DNA of 64,000 nt from Anaerosphaera multitolerans. Its GTDB lineage: Bacteria > Bacillota > Clostridia > Tissierellales > Peptoniphilaceae. The notes under the pieces are model-generated. The model had not been told where the DNA came from. It saw nothing but the letters and a program-made list of their open reading frames with translations, and ran no database searches. The stretch spans positions 34,925 to 98,924 of the forward strand of contig NZ_RLIH01000008.1 in the NCBI RefSeq assembly GCF_004006535.1. The letters run 5' to 3'. How positions within the stretch are numbered: the stretch's first letter is position 1; every line of letters begins with the position of its first letter. Shown piece by piece: positions 47,379 through 56,434 of this stretch. A program made the translations under genes and the position numbers.

Positions 47379-47597
47379 ATGAAAAAAATTATAAACTTAA
47401 AGAACCTTTCCAGACTATTATATGGCTCCGGTATTATTATTGCCACCGTTACTCTTTATAAAATAATTAAAGTTAAAATGATTTTACCCCCGGGAGTATG
47501 CCCTGTGGATAATCAACGTAATACTATATTTCTATCTATTGGACTTCTTATATCATCTTTTATAATTGATTTATTCTTAGAAAGAAAAAATAAATAA
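47379..47597 (+). CDS. Small hypothetical membrane protein
   Basis: This 72-aa protein has two predicted membrane helices (about residues 12-30 and 48-65) joined by a loop with PPGVCPVDNQRN. I do not recognise the family. The ATG at 47379 has GAGGAG just upstream, and the basic C-terminus (ERKNKK-like) would face the cytoplasm. It precedes the dehydrogenase gene by 58 bp in the same direction and could be co-transcribed with it. Confidence 0.55.
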   Translation: MKKIINLKNLSRLLYGSGIIIATVTLYKIIKVKMILPPGVCPVDNQRNTIFLSIGLLISSFIIDLFLERKNK

Positions 47598-47655
47598 AGA
47601 CCTGGTTTCAATTTACAAAAATAATCTTACTTTTTAATAATTTGGAGGTGTTTTT

Positions 47656-48738
47656 ATGGAAAGAAAGATTAGAGTAGTACAGTATGGTTGTGGGAAAATG
47701 GCAAAATTTCTTATGCGCTACGTAATTGAACATGGAGGAGAAATTGTAGGGGCTTATGATGCAAATCCTGTTGTTGTAGGTAAAGACATTGGAGAGATTA
47801 TGGAGGTTGATAATTGTAATGTGATAATTAAGGATGCAAAGGATTTTGACTCCGATTTAAAAATTTTAAAACCCGACGTATGTATTGTTGCAACTATGAG
47901 TACGATTAAAGATATCTATGAGAGCTTTAAAATTTGTGCTGAAAATGGAGTTAATGCCATTTCAACCTGTGAGGAAGCATTATATCCTTGGAATTCTTCA
48001 CCAAAACTCACTGAGGAACTGGACAAGCTGGCAAAGGAAAATAACTGTACTCTTTCAGGAAGCGGTTATCCCGATATGTACTGGGGAACTTTAATAGTTA
48101 CTCTTGCAGGTTCATTACATAAAATTTCTAAAATCAACGGAAGCAGCAGTTACAATGTTGAGGATTACGGAATAGCTTTGGCTGAGGGTCACGGTGCAGG
48201 TTTAACTGTTGAGGAGTTTAATAAAGAAGTCGGATTGTATAATGAATACTCTTATGAGGAAATAAGTAAGATTATAGAAAGAGGAGAGTATATTCCGTCT
48301 TATATGTGGAATCAAAATGGATGGCTTTGTGAAAAACTGGGCCTTACTATTATTTCACAAACTCAAAGATGCGAGCCTCATATAGCACCAAAGGATATCT
48401 ATTCTTCAACTTTGGATATGACTATTAAGAAGGGCGACTGTCTAGGCATGTCCGCCATTGTTACCACTACTACCGAGGAAGGAATAACTTTTGAAACTGA
48501 ATGTATTGGAAAGGTTTATGAAGAAGGCGAAGTGGATAAGAACATATGGAGCTTTGAAGGAGAGCCGGCTACTTCAATAGTAGTAAGCGAACCTGCAACT
48601 GTAGAGCTTACATGTGCAACTTTGGTAAATAGCATTCCTAAACTAATTGATGCAGAGCCCGGCTATATTACCACTAACCACATGAGAAACAATGACTATA
48701 TGATTAAGCCGATGAATGAATATGTAGAGACTAAATAA
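47656..48738 (+). CDS. 2,4-diaminopentanoate dehydrogenase-like protein
   Basis: This 360-aa NAD(P)-dependent protein has an N-terminal Rossmann fold (VVQYGCGKMAKFLMRYVIEHG; then GAYDANPVVVGKDIGEI) and a C-terminal domain with SGYPDMYWGTL. It resembles 2,4-diaminopentanoate dehydrogenase (Ord) of the oxidative ornithine fermentation pathway in Clostridia, which makes 2-amino-4-ketopentanoate. None of the partner genes (ornithine racemase, aminomutase, AKP thiolase) is in the window, so it may act on another diamino acid. The ATG at 47656 follows GGAGGTG. Confidence 0.78.
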   Translation: MERKIRVVQYGCGKMAKFLMRYVIEHGGEIVGAYDANPVVVGKDIGEIMEVDNCNVIIKDAKDFDSDLKILKPDVCIVATMSTIKDIYESFKICAENGVNAISTCEEALYPWNSSPKLTEELDKLAKENNCTLSGSGYPDMYWGTLIVTLAGSLHKISKINGSSSYNVEDYGIALAEGHGAGLTVEEFNKEVGLYNEYSYEEISKIIERGEYIPSYMWNQNGWLCEKLGLTIISQTQRCEPHIAPKDIYSSTLDMTIKKGDCLGMSAIVTTTTEEGITFETECIGKVYEEGEVDKNIWSFEGEPATSIVVSEPATVELTCATLVNSIPKLIDAEPGYITTNHMRNNDYMIKPMNEYVETK

Positions 48739-48741
48739 AAA

Positions 48742-48780
48742 AAAGCATCTGAGGAGTTATTATAACTTTTCAGATGCTTT
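48742..48780. terminator. Long bidirectional terminator
   Basis: An 18-bp hairpin (outer AAAGCATCTGA / TCAGATGCTTT, inner arm with G-T pairs) with T-runs in both directions, between the convergent dehydrogenase and purine permease genes. Confidence 0.9.
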
Positions 48781-48783
48781 TTC

Positions 48784-50109
48784 CTATGAAAATAATGGCG
48801 CTAATATTCTCAACAAAAATATAATTGCAAGGACATACATTAAAACAGATATGTCTTTTCTTTTTCCTGTAGTAAATTTCAATAGCACATAGCTCATCAT
48901 TCCGAAAGCTATCCCTTCTGCTATGGAATAGGCAAAGGGCATCATTGTAATTGCCAAAAAGGCAGGTACTGCTTCAGTAAAGTCGTCAAAATCAATGTTT
49001 TTAATAGGACTCATCATAAACAATCCTACAATTATAAGCGCTGCTGAAGTAGCCTCAGTTGGTACTATGGAAAATAATGGAAAGAAAAATAACGAAATAA
49101 AGAAACATCCCGCAGTAGATAGAGTTGTAAATCCTGTTCTTCCTCCATCAGCCACTCCACTGGCACTTTCCACAAATGTTGTAACTGTACTTGTTCCAAG
49201 TAGGGCTCCGAAAGTAGTTCCCACTGCGTCAGCCATAAGCGCTTTTCCCACATCGGGCAGTTCTCCATTTTCATCAAGTAAGTCCGCCTTAGTTGCAACA
49301 CCTGTAAGTGTTCCGACAGTATCAAATAAATCTACAAATAAAAATGTAAACATAACTGAAAACATTTTAAATGTAAATATTTCTCCAAACTCCAGTTGAA
49401 ATGCTATCGGTTTAATTGAAGGCGGTAGGGAAAATATTGCCTGTGATGATTGAGGCAACTTTGTAACTCCTAAAATCAATGCCAGTATAGTTGAACCTAC
49501 AATTCCATATAGCAAAGCTCCCTTAACATTTTTAGCACTTAAAAAGGCCATTAAGAATAGTCCCACAAATAACACTAATGCATTAGGCGTCAATAAATTA
49601 CCCAGACTTAATATTACTCCGTCTCCAGGTGTAATAATATTTGCGCCGGTAAAACCTATAAATGCAATAAAAAGTCCTATACCTACAGATACGGCATTTT
49701 TCAAAGACATTGGTATGGCATTAAATATCTCCTCACGAATTTTAAACATTGATAATAAAATAAAAATGATTCCCTCTAAAAATACAGCCGTAAGTGCAAA
49801 TTGCCAAGTTTCACCCATCTGCATACATACAGTAAATGTGAAAAAAGCATTTAAACCCATTCCCGGTGCCAGCGCAAAGGGTAAATTTGCATAAAGAGCC
49901 ATAATTAAATTGGCAATTATAGATGCAAGTATTGTAGTCGTAAATAATGCTCCCTTGTCCATTCCCGTTTGAGATAAAATATCCGGATTTACTATTAAAA
50001 TATAAGACATTGTCATAAATGTAGTAAGTCCGGCCATTAATTCAGTTTTAACGTTGGTACCTCTTTCAGAAAGTTTAAATTTCTTTTCCAAAAAACTGTT
50101 ACTTTCCAT
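48784..50109 (-). CDS. AzgA/PbuG-type purine (adenine/guanine/hypoxanthine) permease
   Basis: This 441-aa transporter of the NCS2/AzgA family has about twelve to fourteen helices. It has the N-terminal ELMAGLTTFMTMSYILIVNP and ALAPGMGLNAFF, a central FLFVDLFDTVGTLTGV segment, and GTSTVTTFVESASGVADGGRTG, all hallmarks of this group. It imports purine bases by proton symport. I looked for a purine riboswitch upstream and saw none. It is a single gene with ATG at 50109 behind AAGGAGG. Confidence 0.92.
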   Translation of the reverse strand: MESNSFLEKKFKLSERGTNVKTELMAGLTTFMTMSYILIVNPDILSQTGMDKGALFTTTILASIIANLIMALYANLPFALAPGMGLNAFFTFTVCMQMGETWQFALTAVFLEGIIFILLSMFKIREEIFNAIPMSLKNAVSVGIGLFIAFIGFTGANIITPGDGVILSLGNLLTPNALVLFVGLFLMAFLSAKNVKGALLYGIVGSTILALILGVTKLPQSSQAIFSLPPSIKPIAFQLEFGEIFTFKMFSVMFTFLFVDLFDTVGTLTGVATKADLLDENGELPDVGKALMADAVGTTFGALLGTSTVTTFVESASGVADGGRTGFTTLSTAGCFFISLFFFPLFSIVPTEATSAALIIVGLFMMSPIKNIDFDDFTEAVPAFLAITMMPFAYSIAEGIAFGMMSYVLLKFTTGKRKDISVLMYVLAIIFLLRILAPLFS

Positions 50110-50274
50110 AATCTTCCTCCTTATTAATTATATTAAATATTATCTGAACTAATATATTACCATATTTTACCTCCATTTATAATTTAGCTTTGACAATTAA
50201 TATATTTATTTTTTCTCATATGTTATAGTAATACTAATCGGGTATAATTTTTATTAAGGGGGAATTAATTTAGA

Positions 50275-53196
50275 ATGAATAATAAATACAAACTTATAGA
50301 AGAAAAATATATAGATGAAGTTGCCTCTCTTGTTAAAGTATATGAACATATAAAGACAAAGGCTCAGGTACTTGTACTCTCCAATGACGATGAAAACAAG
50401 GCCTTTGGAATAGGTTTTAGAACGATTCCAAAAGACTCCACAGGAGTTGCGCATATTGTTGAGCACTGCGTACTTTCAGGGTCACGTAAATATACTACAA
50501 GAGAACCTTTTATGGATTTAATTAAGTCCAGTATGCAAACTTTTTTAAATGCTATGACTTTTTCAGATAAGACTATCTATCCAGTAAGTTCCAGAAATGA
50601 AAAGGACTTTTATAATTTAATGGATGTATATTTAGATGCCGTTTTTTATCCCAGAATGTATGAAAAAAAAGAAATTTTTCTTCAAGAGGGATGGCATTAT
50701 GAAATAGATGAAGAAACAGAGGAATTAAAATACAACGGTGTCGTATACAATGAAATGAAGGGAGTCTATTCAGATCCTCAAAACATAGTATCCGACATTA
50801 TAACTTTTAATCTTCATAGGGATTCTTCCTATGGAGTGGACTCCGGAGGGGACCCTGCTGAAATCCCCAGCTTAAGCTATGAAAACTTTTTGGATTTTCA
50901 CAGAAAACACTACCATCCGTCTAATTCCTATATATACCTATATGGCAATTTAGATATGGAAAAAGCCCTTAGCTATATTGATGAAAACTATCTTTCAAAT
51001 TTTGAAAAAGAAACCATTGATTCTGAAATAATTTTAAACGAACCTTTTAAAAAGCAAAAATTTATTTCAGATACCTACAGTGCCTCTGAAAGTGAAATGG
51101 GCGAAAATAAAGATTACTTGACCTACAGTTGGTGTATGGGAAGCAGTACTGATAAATTGGACTTGTTTATGAGAAACTTCCTGTCTGAACTTTTAATTGA
51201 TTCCGAATCAGCTCCGCTTAAAATGGCAATCTTAAAAGCAAATTTAGCTGAAGACGTATACGCCGAAACATCGGCATCGGAAGTTTTAGATTTATCCATT
51301 GTCGCTAAAAATACAGATGTAAAAAGAAAAGATGAATTTAAGGATTTAATTGAAAGCACTTTAAAAGAAATTATTTCCAAGGGAATTAACAAGGATTTAT
51401 TAAGAGCTACTTTAAATAAATTTGAATTTGCCTTTAGAGAAGGTGGCGGAACTCAAAGATCTATTATCTACTATATAAGAGCCTTAAACTCATGGCTATA
51501 TGGAGAGAGTCCAATAGATGGCCTTGAAGCAAATGAAATGATAGAGGACTTAAACTCTAAAATTGATAGTGACTTCTTCGAAAAGTATATTGAGGAAAAA
51601 CTTTTAAATAACAATTATTCTCTTATTACAGCTGTAGAGCCTGAGCTTAATAAAAGCAAAAGAGAAGAGGATAAGCTAAAGTCAAAGCTACAGAATTATA
51701 AATCCTCTCTTTCAAAGGAAGAAATTGAAAAGATAGTAGCAGAACAGAATAATTTAATAGATTTTCAAATGACCGAGGATTCTCCTAAAGACAAAAATAC
51801 AATTCCAAGTTTGGAATTAAGCTATATTAATAAGAGCATAACCCATATTCCAAGGGAGGAAATTGAAAACGACTTTGCAAAAGTGCTTTTAAATGAACAG
51901 TTTACAAACTCTATTTCCTATGTAACTGTGCTCTTTGATACATCCGGCAGTGTTTCAATAGACGAAGATTCAAAATATACTTTTGAGGAGCTTCAAAATT
52001 ACTCATTGCTTACAGACTTAATAGGTAAGGTAAGTACTGAAAAATATAATTATGAAGATTTAGATAATGAAATTTACAAAGTTATGGGCGGCTTTACTTT
52101 AAATCCAACAAGTTATTCCGATTACAATGATAAAAATAATATCTATAAATATGCTGAATTGAAATTTAAAGTTTTAGATGAAAAATTGGAAGATGCACTA
52201 AAGTTAATTGATGAAATTATACAAAATTCAATTTTAACAGACAAAAATCGAATTAAGGAAATACTTTTAATAGAAAAATCCGATATTGAATCTTCAATTC
52301 TTCAAAATGGCCACTCAATAGCTGTGGAAACTGTAAAAAGTTACTATTCTCAACAAGGAATGTACAACAATATAGTAAACGGCTTGGAATTATACTTCTA
52401 TTTAGCTGACCTACTTGATAACTTTGATGAAAGATGGGAAAGTTTTAGGGAGTCTCTAATTTCCATTAAAAATAAAATTTTCAACAAAAATAATTTAATA
52501 ATTAACTACACAGGTTCAAAGGAAACCTTAAATGATAATTTAAAATATTTTAAAGACTTTGTAGGTAATTTAAGTGACGAGAAATACGACGGAGGTACTT
52601 TCTTCTACAACACTTCTAAGTCTCAAGGTTTTACAACATCGGCAAATGTACAGTACGTTTCCAAGGGCTGTGACCTAAGTGAACTTGGTTTGGACTACAA
52701 CGGTTCCTTAAGTGTCCTTGCCAATATTTTAAGTACTGATTACCTTCACAACAACATTAGAGCCAAGGGCGGAGCTTATGGAGCTGGAGTTAAACTAACT
52801 TTGAATTCCGACATTCTAACCTACTCCTATAGAGATCCAAACTTAAAAAAGACAATAGATGTTTACGATAATATGTATGAATTTTTAGAGAATTTAAATT
52901 TAACTGATGAAGAGCTTAAAAATTATATTATAGGCACTATGAATGCCTTTGATCCAATGTTAAGTCCTGCTGCCAAAGGAGATCTCAACCTTACAAGGTA
53001 TATTTCAAATATAACTGAAGATAAAATGTCCGAATTTAAAAATCAGGCTTTAAATACTACAGTGGAACAATTAAAAAGCTACGCTCCAATTCTAAAGGAA
53101 TCTATGGAGAAAAATTACCTATGTGTAATAGGCGGCGAGGAAATAATAAAAGAAAACAGTGAACTCTTTAATGAAATAATAAATTTAAAAAGATAG
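50275..53196 (+). CDS. M16C zinc metallopeptidase (PreP/Cym1-like)
   Basis: This 973-aa single-chain peptidase of the M16C group degrades oligopeptides inside a closed chamber formed by its two halves. The inverted zinc motif HIVEH (H60, E63, H64) and the third ligand glutamate (E160 in VVYNEMKG) are in the N-terminal half; the C-terminal half is catalytically silent, as in relatives. Its length matches bacterial and organellar PreP. No signal peptide is seen, so it is probably cytoplasmic. The ATG at 50275 is the first start after an in-frame stop; the AAGGGGG site is about 12 bases upstream, a long spacing. It is monocistronic. Confidence 0.92.
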   Translation: MNNKYKLIEEKYIDEVASLVKVYEHIKTKAQVLVLSNDDENKAFGIGFRTIPKDSTGVAHIVEHCVLSGSRKYTTREPFMDLIKSSMQTFLNAMTFSDKTIYPVSSRNEKDFYNLMDVYLDAVFYPRMYEKKEIFLQEGWHYEIDEETEELKYNGVVYNEMKGVYSDPQNIVSDIITFNLHRDSSYGVDSGGDPAEIPSLSYENFLDFHRKHYHPSNSYIYLYGNLDMEKALSYIDENYLSNFEKETIDSEIILNEPFKKQKFISDTYSASESEMGENKDYLTYSWCMGSSTDKLDLFMRNFLSELLIDSESAPLKMAILKANLAEDVYAETSASEVLDLSIVAKNTDVKRKDEFKDLIESTLKEIISKGINKDLLRATLNKFEFAFREGGGTQRSIIYYIRALNSWLYGESPIDGLEANEMIEDLNSKIDSDFFEKYIEEKLLNNNYSLITAVEPELNKSKREEDKLKSKLQNYKSSLSKEEIEKIVAEQNNLIDFQMTEDSPKDKNTIPSLELSYINKSITHIPREEIENDFAKVLLNEQFTNSISYVTVLFDTSGSVSIDEDSKYTFEELQNYSLLTDLIGKVSTEKYNYEDLDNEIYKVMGGFTLNPTSYSDYNDKNNIYKYAELKFKVLDEKLEDALKLIDEIIQNSILTDKNRIKEILLIEKSDIESSILQNGHSIAVETVKSYYSQQGMYNNIVNGLELYFYLADLLDNFDERWESFRESLISIKNKIFNKNNLIINYTGSKETLNDNLKYFKDFVGNLSDEKYDGGTFFYNTSKSQGFTTSANVQYVSKGCDLSELGLDYNGSLSVLANILSTDYLHNNIRAKGGAYGAGVKLTLNSDILTYSYRDPNLKKTIDVYDNMYEFLENLNLTDEELKNYIIGTMNAFDPMLSPAAKGDLNLTRYISNITEDKMSEFKNQALNTTVEQLKSYAPILKESMEKNYLCVIGGEEIIKENSELFNEIINLKR

Positions 53197-53230
53197 ACCT
53201 AGTTGAATTTTCAACTTTAATTTATTCTAA

Positions 53231-53270
53231 AAAACAGAAATAGCAAGGAATTCCTTGCTATTTCTGTTTT
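53231..53270. terminator. Perfect 40-bp palindromic terminator
   Basis: Two perfectly complementary 20-base arms (centre GGAATTCC) with A and T runs at the ends. It terminates both the M16C peptidase gene (plus) and the symporter operon (minus). Confidence 0.93.
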
Positions 53271-53277
53271 ATTTTTA

Positions 53278-54762
53278 TTATTCATCATCAAATTCTATCA
53301 TAGGCATAGGTTTCACACCTTTTGATAGCTCGATTTTTGTAACTAAGAATATTACTATAAATGCCACTATTGCACCTGGAACTATTGCACTTAAGCCAAA
53401 TGGATTGTCCAATACAAATATCCATACAGCTGAAACTATTGTCCCACATACTATTGCAATAAATCCACCATTTGCAGTAACCTTGTCCCAAAATAGAGCA
53501 CATACAAAAGCCGCAAACGGTCCGGCACTTCTAAGTGCAAAGGCACTCATCATAACACTGATAATGTTTGAATTAGACAGTGCAACACCAAGTCCAAATA
53601 GCCCTGCCGCCAACATTACAACTTTAGAAACTATAACTTCTTTTTGGTCATCTCTTTCTCCCTTTCTAATGTAAGGAACGTAAATGTCATTAGAGAACAT
53701 TGTAGCTGTACCAATCATATTTCCCGAAGCTGAACTTATTGTTGCAGCAACTATTGAAGATAAAACTAAACCGGATATTATCGGCGGTGCAAATGTAAGA
53801 GTTGCATCAGCAAGCGCACTTGAAGATATACCGTTTTGAGTATAGCCATCAATACAAGCATAAGCTATTAATCCTATTGTAGCCGGAACTATTGCATAAA
53901 CTGCTGAAACGATTCCCGCAAGTATTGAACCTAATTTTGCAGATTTACCATCTTTAGCTGATGAATATGTCTGAACAATTTCCTGTCCTGTTGGGAAAGT
54001 CATACAGTACATGGCAATATATCCCAATATAGTCGGAAGTCCTATTTTAGTCATACTTGTTAAATCCAATAGTCCACCTGAGCTGCTTGATACTGCGTCC
54101 GCCTGTGCAAACAGTCCTGAAAATCCGCCAATTGCTGGATTTGCAACCATTACAAAGAGTGCAATTGCCATACCTACAGTTATAAATAAAACGTGCATCA
54201 TATTAGCTGCAGTTACAGAAGCAAAGCCTCCTACCATTGTATATAGAATTACTACAACAGTAGTTACTACTGCCGCAACTTTAAAATCCAAAGATGTTAC
54301 TGAGTTTATAATTGATGCCGTAGCAATTATTTGAGCTCCTGTAGCCATAAACAATGCCAAAATAGAAGTTATTGCCGTAAAGATATGTGAAGGTTTCCCA
54401 TATCTCTTACCAATTATTTCCGGTACTGTGTTTGATGCAGATCTTCTAAAAAATGGAGCTATAAATGATACTAGTATAAATCCGATTCCCGATGCAATTA
54501 CATACCATGCTGCTGACAATCCATAATCATAAACATTCGTTGCAATACCTGTTGTACTAGCACCACCGGTGTTAGCCGCAAAAAGCGTTGCAGCTAACAT
54601 TACAGGTCCCAGTGATTTTCCCGCCATTAAAAATTCTTCATTTGATGCGCCCTGTGTTGCAGATTTTCTCTTTTTTAAATAAGATGCTACCAATCCAATT
54701 GCAACAGTGGCCACCATGTATAATATAATTATTATTAAAGCAGTTTTCTGTGTACTACTCAT
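53278..54762 (-). CDS. Sodium:solute symporter (SSS family)
   Basis: This 494-aa protein has about thirteen helices and SSS-family features: LMAGKSLGPVMLAATLFAANTGG near the N-terminus and RYGKPSHIFTAI. The central FPTGQEIVQTYSSAKDGK region and SSIVAATISSASGNMIGTATMFSND carry sodium-site serines and threonines. It imports an organic solute with Na+. As last gene of the dpaL-ygeY-D-aminoacylase operon (46-bp gap), it probably brings in the acylated or modified amino acid that the enzymes degrade. The substrate is inferred from context only. Confidence 0.88.
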   Translation of the reverse strand: MSSTQKTALIIIILYMVATVAIGLVASYLKKRKSATQGASNEEFLMAGKSLGPVMLAATLFAANTGGASTTGIATNVYDYGLSAAWYVIASGIGFILVSFIAPFFRRSASNTVPEIIGKRYGKPSHIFTAITSILALFMATGAQIIATASIINSVTSLDFKVAAVVTTVVVILYTMVGGFASVTAANMMHVLFITVGMAIALFVMVANPAIGGFSGLFAQADAVSSSSGGLLDLTSMTKIGLPTILGYIAMYCMTFPTGQEIVQTYSSAKDGKSAKLGSILAGIVSAVYAIVPATIGLIAYACIDGYTQNGISSSALADATLTFAPPIISGLVLSSIVAATISSASGNMIGTATMFSNDIYVPYIRKGERDDQKEVIVSKVVMLAAGLFGLGVALSNSNIISVMMSAFALRSAGPFAAFVCALFWDKVTANGGFIAIVCGTIVSAVWIFVLDNPFGLSAIVPGAIVAFIVIFLVTKIELSKGVKPMPMIEFDDE

Positions 54763-54808
54763 AATTAAACCCCCCTGATAATTTTTATTTTATATTTAAC
54801 TTTCCGAT

Positions 54809-56404
54809 TTATTTACGGCCTTTAAAGCGTAGTACTTTTCCTGCTTTTTGTGGTGTCGCTTCACCATTATCAATAATTACTTTTCCGTTTACTAATACAT
54901 ATTCAATTCCCTTAGGATATTGATTTGGCTCGTTATAATCTCCTACGTCTCTAATTTCTTCAAAGTCAAATATAACTAAGTCCGCAGCATAACCATCTTT
55001 TATTACTCCTCTGTCATAAAGTCCGAAAGTCTCTGCAGGCTTTTTAGTCATTTTGTAAATCGCCTCTTCTAAAGTTAAGGCTTCTTCTTCTCTAACGTAC
55101 TTTCCAATAACTCTTGGGAAAGCTCCATATACTCTTGGATGTGGTTTTCCACCTAAAATACCATCTGTACATACGTTTTGTTCAGGTCTCTTAAGTAATC
55201 TCACTACGTGTTCCTCAGTTCCCCAGAAGTCTACTAAACCTACTAAGTTTTTCTCTTCAAGAATAATGTCAAAGATTGCATCTAAAGGTTCTTTACCTCT
55301 CATTTGACCGATTTCAGTTAAACTCTTACCTTCTACGTCTTTATTCTTATCAGAGCCTACAAAGGTCACGAAGATTCCATCAAATCCTGCAAATTCAACG
55401 AAGTTATCCCATCCTTCTATTCCTGTCAGGATATCTTCTTTCATCTTTTCCCTTAATTCATTATCTTGAAGTCTTTCTAAAAGTTTGTCAGTTCCTCCAT
55501 CATGTACCCATGGCGGTAGAATTACACTCATCATTGTTGAACCAGCTACATATGGATATTGGTCATAGGAAACTATTCTTCCCGCTTTTGTAAAGTTGTC
55601 AAGTTTTTCTAAAACAGCAGGTATCTTATCCCAGTTGTTTTTACCGCATACTTTAAAGTGTGAAAAATGAATTCTACATCCACTTTCATTTCCAACAGTT
55701 AGAATTTCGTCCATGGAATCTAAAATTGAATCAGCTTCACTTCTTTGGTGAGTTACAAACACTCCTCCGGTTTCAGCTAAAACCTTTCCTAACTCCACTA
55801 ATTCCTTAGTATTTCCAAAGGATCCCGGTGGATAGATAAGTCCGGTTGAAAGTCCGAAAGCTCCTTCTTCCATGGCCTTAGCTAAGTTTTCTTTCATTTT
55901 TTTAAGTTCTTCATCTGTTGCCTGTCTGTTCTCCATACCCATGGAAACAAATCTAACGTTACTGTGTGGTGCCAGGTAAGCAATATTAGGTCCTAAATCC
56001 AATTTATCAATTACATTTAGATAGTCATCTACACTTTCCCAGTCCCAAGGCGCTTCATATTCTCCTTCAAGTCCGCTCATTGCCTTTATCCAGGAAGATT
56101 TATTCGGCTCATCTATAGGAGCAGGTCCCATACCGTCTTGAGCTACAAATTCAGTTGTAATACCCTGTCTTGTCTTTGGACTTAACATAGGATCTTGGAA
56201 TACAAGCAAACTTGAGTGACTGTGAGTGTCAATAAATCCCGGTGAAACTACTTTTCCCTTAGCATCTATAACTTTTTTTGCTTCTACTTCTTCTCCCTTG
56301 CCAAGTAATTTTATTTTTTCATCTACAATTGCTAAATTTCCCTCGTAGGGTTTTTCTCCTGTACCATCTACGATTAAACCGTTTTTAATTAAAACATCGA
56401 ACAT
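54809..56404 (-). CDS. N-acyl-D-amino-acid deacylase (D-aminoacylase)
   Basis: This 531-aa metal-dependent amidohydrolase has the N-terminal beta-sandwich (DVLIKNGLIVDGTGEKPYEG) and the metal-binding SPGFIDTHSHSSLLVF. GLIYPPGSFGNTKELVEL, THQRSEADSILDS and HFSHFKVCGK follow, and the end has GYAADLVIFDFE and GKVLRFKGR. By family it hydrolyses N-acyl-D-amino acids (or D-dipeptide-like amides) to free D-amino acids. It lies between ygeY (30-bp gap) and the symporter. Its ATG at 56404 follows AGGAGG. Together with dpaL it suggests use of D-configured substrates. Confidence 0.9.
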   Translation of the reverse strand: MFDVLIKNGLIVDGTGEKPYEGNLAIVDEKIKLLGKGEEVEAKKVIDAKGKVVSPGFIDTHSHSSLLVFQDPMLSPKTRQGITTEFVAQDGMGPAPIDEPNKSSWIKAMSGLEGEYEAPWDWESVDDYLNVIDKLDLGPNIAYLAPHSNVRFVSMGMENRQATDEELKKMKENLAKAMEEGAFGLSTGLIYPPGSFGNTKELVELGKVLAETGGVFVTHQRSEADSILDSMDEILTVGNESGCRIHFSHFKVCGKNNWDKIPAVLEKLDNFTKAGRIVSYDQYPYVAGSTMMSVILPPWVHDGGTDKLLERLQDNELREKMKEDILTGIEGWDNFVEFAGFDGIFVTFVGSDKNKDVEGKSLTEIGQMRGKEPLDAIFDIILEEKNLVGLVDFWGTEEHVVRLLKRPEQNVCTDGILGGKPHPRVYGAFPRVIGKYVREEEALTLEEAIYKMTKKPAETFGLYDRGVIKDGYAADLVIFDFEEIRDVGDYNEPNQYPKGIEYVLVNGKVIIDNGEATPQKAGKVLRFKGRK

Positions 56405-56434
56405 AATTATCCTCCTCTAGTTTAAAACTAAAAC

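Noticed and set aside
48995..49399. 134-codon plus-strand frame opposite the purine permease gene
   Set aside because: Antisense to conserved NCS2 motifs; no Shine-Dalgarno site.
50110..50274. Purine riboswitch upstream of the purine permease
   Set aside because: I looked for the conserved loops and closing stem of the purine aptamer on the minus strand and found neither.
53255..53674. 139-codon plus-strand frame opposite the symporter gene
   Set aside because: Starts inside the palindromic terminator and is a shadow of the symporter gene.
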